Below, in pieces: positions 58,742 to 64,000 of a stretch of 64,000 nt of DNA; the stretch's first letter is position 1, and every line of letters starts with the position of its first letter. Source of the DNA: Elysia crispata (taxonomy: Eukaryota > Mollusca > Gastropoda > Plakobranchidae); contig JAWDGP010002614.1 in assembly GCA_033675545.1 (NCBI GenBank), positions 60,001 to 124,000 on the forward strand, given 5' to 3'. The notes under the pieces were generated by a model. It saw only the letters and a program-made list of their open reading frames with translations, was not told where the DNA came from and made no database searches. Made by a program: the position numbers and the translations under genes.

Positions 58742-59248
58742 TTTTGTGTGCAGATGTATTTGTATGTCTGTCTGAGATGGAGATTGACATAAAAAGAGAT
58801 GCACAGACTCAGAATCCGAAAAGAAAGGGGGGAAGTAAAGGGGATTTAATAAAACTATTCAAATTATGTCAGATAGTTATCTCTGCCTCAAATAGAATTG
58901 TAATGCATCTATCAACATTCACATCCTTCAATAATCTCTTCATAGGATTTAGAGGTAGGGGAGAGGAGGAAGAGGAGGAGGAGAGAAACAGTTATCACTA
59001 TTAAAGCTTTTTCCACCTCTCAAGTCATTTGATAATCACTATTGATTGCGAACACCGCTTTTATAGACGTTTTCAACCAGCAGCTGTAATGCTTCTCTCT
59101 GCCGATTGTCACGCATTCACCATCTTTTCCGACACCTCCAGTCCTCGTGTTCAATAATCTAATTTTCTGGCTCATATCCTGCTTTGCCTCATCCTTCTTT
59201 TTTTCTATTCTCTTTTATCTTCTCACATTCATCATCATCCTCCATCTC

Positions 59249-59436
59249 TTTCTTCTTCTTCTTCTTCTTCTTCTTCTTCTTCTTCTTCTTCTTCTTCTTC
59301 TTCTTCTTCTTCTTCTTCTTCTTCTTCTTCTTCTTCTTCTTCTTCTTCTTCTTCTTCTTCTTCTTCTTCTTCTTCTGCTGCTGCTGCTGCTTCTGCTGCT
59401 GCTACTACTACTACTACTACTACCACTACTACCACA

Positions 59437-59522
<86 letters not shown>

Positions 59523-59571
59523 CACTACTACTACCTTTATTATTATTATTATTATTATTATCATAATAATG

Positions 59572-59651
<80 letters not shown>
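59249..59651. repeat. Compound trinucleotide tract TTC-CTG-CTA-TTA-ATA
   Basis: (TTC)n to about 59376, (CTG)n, (CTA)n to about 59535, (TTA)n to 59560, then (ATA)n to 59650. It directly abuts the left arm of the large inverted repeat. Confidence 0.96.
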
Positions 59652-60103
<452 letters not shown>

Positions 60104-61679
60104 CCAATACGTTTATCAAATACATTATTAGTAAAGCAAGGCATCATAATCTGAAAGAAAAATGCATAATTTTTCATAAAACACAACAATGGACACATCG
60201 GTCGATATTTTTTTCCTTTTTCTTTTTTGGTTTTTATTTATTATCTAAAATCTTGGGAGATCTTCAACTTTCATCCTCAGCTCATAAAAATCATTCTGTT
60301 TTATATTTGCAGTTTCTCCATCCCCACCATCCAAATATACCATCTTATTCAATTTACACCTTTTGTCAGGAAAAAAAAGAAAGAAAGAAAAGAAAAAAGA
60401 AGTGCATTATATTCGTGAAAATTAAAACCACAGACAATTATTGTCACATGACAAGCATCAACAATTTAAAAATAAAATTACAAGCAACACTTTTTTCAGT
60501 CTCTACCGACATAGCGAGAGTGAAATACATCCCAGAGAGCAGCGGTCAGTGATCAACTACTACGTCATGAGGCTAGGTTCATGTCTTCATATTCATCCAA
60601 TGTTTTTTGGAGTGTTTGCCTATTACTGTTCACAGAGCATTTCAAGTAATTCTGATAGATTGCAATCAGAAAGACTGAGCTCATCTAAAGAGGTTGTCAT
60701 AGTGTTAATGTACACTTTAATTTCCGGTGTCAGAAATTTTAATTAACAAAACTGATTTGCTCTGCATGGTAAAAATTTCAGGAAAAAAAAAGGAAAGTGA
60801 GCATCTAGTAAACATTGAAATTCATCCAAATAGTCACTGTGCTCTGTAAAATGTCCAGAGTCACCTGAAGTGTAGGACTAAATCATATGAGATACAACAA
60901 AATTTACAATAAAAAAAATTATGAAGCTATTATTATTTTTTTTTAACCAGAACAGGTCAAATTATTGATCCGCAATTAATATTACACATAATGCATATCT
61001 AACTTTCTATCACAGAGCAAGGTTCCTACAGATGCTTATGAAGCATCTCGGAGTTTGGAAATACAAAAGCCTGCCTTCCAAAGAGGAGACGTAAGAAGTA
61101 GAAAAACCAGGTTGGAAGAAGGCACTTTCAACTTCCATAGCAATTTACTGTTGGTCATTGTAAAGTAAGAATAAAATCTTCTTCTTCCAATCATACAGTT
61201 GTTCACCCACAAACAAAAGACACATCTACACATGCCCATTATTCCGTCTACACTTTAAAAAAAAACAGTCCCTTCTGGTGCATAGTAAATACCAACTAAC
61301 AGCAATGACTAGCTCAAAACATCCAGCAAAATTTTACTGAACATTCAATATAATAGTATTTTATCTAATTAGTTCTCTCATCTGTTAAAATTTATCTTCA
61401 AGTTCAAAGTACCTTGTTTTGCATTCAGACGATATACGAACAGTTTTGAAATTATGGCTTTGATTCACAAGTCCCCGAGATTAACTTCTTTACTCGTTAA
61501 TCCGTTCAAATATTTGAATCTTATCTCAAATTTTTTTTTGTAACGTTCTTCCCATAAAAATTGACGTAACGGTTACCATGACAATGTTTCGGTCACCACC
61601 TTGCTTACTTTTTGGACAGTGCCCTTCGCCTTAAACGTGGACTTTGTTTAGAAAATTTGTTGGAAAAACAAAATTACTT

Positions 61680-61683
<4 letters not shown>
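60104..61683. other. Unique AT-rich sequence, no gene recognised
   Basis: Several short open frames on both strands but no domain, splice-bounded exon or repeat family recognised. Confidence 0.5.
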
Positions 61684-61748
<65 letters not shown>

Positions 61749-62030
61749 GGGAGGAAGAAGAAGAAGAAGAAGAAGAAGAAGAAGAAGAAGAAGAAGAAGA
61801 AGAAGAAGAAGAAGAAGAAGAAGAAGAAGAAGAAGAAGAAGAAGAAGAAGAAGAAGAAGGAGGAGGAGGAGGAGGAGGAGGAGGAGGAGGGGGAGGAGGA
61901 GGAGGAGGCGGAGGAGGAGGAGGAGGAGGAGAAGGAGGAGGAGGAGGAGGAGGAGGAGGAGAGAAGGAGGAGTAGAAGGAGCAGGAAGAGGAGGAAAAGG
62001 AGGAGGAGAAGAGCAAGAACAAGGAGAAGC
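61684..62030. repeat. (AAT)n(GAA)n(GGA)n compound microsatellite
   Basis: (AAT)n to 61748, (GAA)n 61753-61858, then GGA-rich to about 61970 and degenerate purine repeats to 62030. A 280-base purine strand is able to form triplex DNA. Confidence 0.97.
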
Positions 62031-62544
62031 AAAAGAAAAACAGGAATTTATAACTTATGATTTCGTCAAAAACACTCAGTTTAATACTGACCTATGAGAA
62101 AACAAATATGAAACTGGTTGTAAAAATAACATAGTGTCTTTTGCTATCTACCTCTGAACCTTTCATCCTAACATTTAACAGATTTACAAAACTTACTCAT
62201 GTTGAATAATTGAACAACAGTATTATACATTTTACCGAAAGGATTTGATATGGGAGACTAATTTTCAAAGCTATTAAAAATCCACTACATAGTCAGGCTA
62301 GAAATGGATAAAGAAAAAAAAACCTCAATGATTTTGCATTTATTGGATACTTATTATTTTACAAAAGTCTATTTCTTAAATTTAAATCAAAATATGAAGA
62401 CAATAACAACAATGCCAATGCTTATGCGTAAGTAATCTAATAGAACATTATTTTATATCTGTAGAATGATGATGAGGGTATGAATATCAATACTAATTAC
62501 AATAAGAGCAACAAAAACACCAACAAACCAATAATAATGATGAT

Positions 62545-62740
<196 letters not shown>

Positions 62741-63472
62741 AGTAAATAAATAAACAAACAAACAAACAAATAAAATAGATGAATAAAAAAATAAATGCCA
62801 TAAACAAATATATAGAGAACCTGATGATGGTAGCGTTGAGTATGTCAATGGTGATTATCATAAAGAGGAGCACAATGCTGATGATGCTGATGTGGGCGGA
62901 TATGGGGGGGAACTTATTTGGCTTGATCTTTTTGTTCGTTTGCGTTTTCAAAGTAACTTACATTTTAGACTTGAAAAATATTTTGAATCACAGCCAAGAA
63001 TGCGCATTATATAATCACAGACAACACTTTGTGTAAGCTTATTCAAAAAAGAAAAACCTGTTGCTTTTTTCTTCTTCATCCTTCTATACTAGCCCTAACA
63101 AAGGTGAGGTTTTAAAATGATTATTCGACATTATTTGCGGAGGGGGGAATTCTTTAAGAAATATATTTGCATTTTTATTTTGTTTGCGGCACTCAAAAAT
63201 AGTTTTGAAGCATTTAGAGAGCATTAAATAAAGAGCTAGGTAAAATCTTTTAATAGCAGCACATTAGCATGAGCTAAACATGAAAGGAGTTCCAAGAATG
63301 AGAAAAGGTGAATCGATGCTCATTAATGACACATTTATGTACATACATCGAGACGAAAGATTCTCATAGAGAGGCACTTTGTATTCTGAACTGAAAACAG
63401 AAATTAAACCAATTACAAGAGAAATTTGAAAACAATAATTTATCTAAAGGTCAATACATCCACCGGCAGCAG
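62741..63472. other. Presumed 3' UTR/intergenic sequence of the sulfotransferase
   Basis: AT-rich. CAAA and AAAT tetranucleotide traces at 62745-62775. No ORF of note. Confidence 0.5.
63174..63179 (-). other. Candidate polyadenylation signal of the sulfotransferase gene
   Basis: TTTATT on the plus strand (AATAAA on the minus strand) about 295 bases beyond the stop codon. It is the nearest such hexamer that I see. Confidence 0.35.
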
Positions 63473-63746
63473 TCAAACAGTTGGTATCGTTGTATCAAAT
63501 CCAAACAGCTGAAAATCCATGGCGTATCTTTCCAAAATTTTTGCCATTAACGGTTTTGGGAGCGACTCATAATCTTGCTTGATGGTCTTCAATCTCTGCT
63601 GCCGTCCAGCAGAGGGCGTCAGTGGGAACTTCTTGAACTGCATCTTCAGCTCTTTGACAACCGTTGTTTCGTTGTAGTCGGGGAGGTTATCGGGAAGGAC
63701 CGCTCCTACTCCTAAATAGCCCACCTTTTGGAAAACTTCCCATAGC
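63473..63746 (-). CDS. Carbohydrate sulfotransferase, C-terminal exon (partial gene)
   Basis: A terminal exon with acceptor ...catgtttcag at 63747-63748; TGA at 63475-63473. It begins one base into a codon and encodes 91 residues starting LWEVFQKVGYLGVGAVLPDN. The end, TIKQDYESLPKPLMAKILERY then AMDFQLFGFD (split here at 20), has the terminal Y-x(2)-DF-x(2)-FG(Y/F) helix typical of the Golgi carbohydrate sulfotransferase family Sulfotransfer_2 (CHST8-14-like). Known role: transfer of sulfate from PAPS to glycan chains in the Golgi lumen. The PAPS-binding motifs lie on exons upstream (above 64000) and cannot be checked. A GTG or internal ATG start is not proposed, because a good acceptor is present and no exon is visible in 63749-64000. 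Confidence 0.72.
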
Positions 63747-64000
63747 CTGAAACATGTTCATGATTTTACCAGTGATAAAGTAGGGCCTAATAGGAAGCAA
63801 CGGACAAAAAAAAAATCTTTGTGAGCCGACTATATTTAACTTGATGGCATTCAGAGCACCAGAATGGTCGAGTTTTCAGGATACTAGACATTATGTTTAG
63901 ACTATAACCAATGTCTCGTTGCCGAGTAAGGCTTCGCTTTCTAAGTCTTTTTTCAGAGCTACGACTAGACTAGACTTTACTTCCAGTATCTTAAACGTCC
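63747..64000 (-). other. Intron upstream of the sulfotransferase terminal exon
   Basis: It ends at the acceptor (minus-strand ...catgtttcag). No further exon was recognised before the window edge. Confidence 0.5.

Noticed and set aside
63473..63724. Start of the sulfotransferase fragment at 63724
   Set aside because: That codon is GTG; the frame stays open upstream to a good splice acceptor at 63747, so this is an internal exon boundary, not a start.

Overview
This is a eukaryotic, AT-rich, intron-dense and repeat-rich window. The genes have small exons (38-263 nt), GT-AG introns of hundreds to thousands of bases, long microsatellites, minisatellites and remnants of DNA transposons. The protein content fits a mollusc, most likely a gastropod: a reprolysin-type metalloprotease carrying CC-type cysteine modules instead of thrombospondin repeats, a conserved ZC3H15, and frequent TCTAGA/ATCTAG hexamers. 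The species assignment is inference from general knowledge. No bacterial-type genes, rRNA, tRNA or CRISPR array were seen.

Layout. (1) 1-5847: a fold-back element joined to a 24-bp minisatellite, then sequence with no recognisable exon. (2) 5848-24307, plus strand: the 3' ten coding exons of a secreted M12B (ADAM/ADAMTS-like) metalloprotease. The reading frame is continuous across all nine internal introns. Its introns hold a 48-bp, a 32-bp and a 47-bp tandem array, a LINE reverse-transcriptase relic, a PIF/Harbinger-type insertion inside the 47-bp array, and a Harbinger-type MITE with a TTA target duplication. (3) 24308-27765: 3' UTR and the intergenic space between two convergent genes. (4) 49146-27766, minus strand: a complete 12-coding-exon, 443-codon ZC3H15 (DFRP1) gene. 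Its introns carry an hAT-like element with a BED-finger relic and decayed, unidentified coding stretches. (5) 49147-63472: a gene-poor, microsatellite-dense tract. It includes a long near-perfect inverted repeat at 59652-60103 whose arms contain a unique 69-bp sequence plus AAT/ATT runs. (6) 63473-63746, minus strand: the terminal exon of a carbohydrate sulfotransferase whose upstream exons lie beyond the window.

The three genes do not form a functional unit. One product is a secreted protease, one a cytosolic translation-associated factor and one a Golgi glycan sulfotransferase, so adjacency looks incidental. I did not find a convincing new multi-gene system. The most unusual signals are structural: the giant hairpin, the fold-back plus minisatellite unit, the transposon trapped in a minisatellite, the dual donor/stop site in the metalloprotease, and the decayed ORFs in the ZC3H15 introns.
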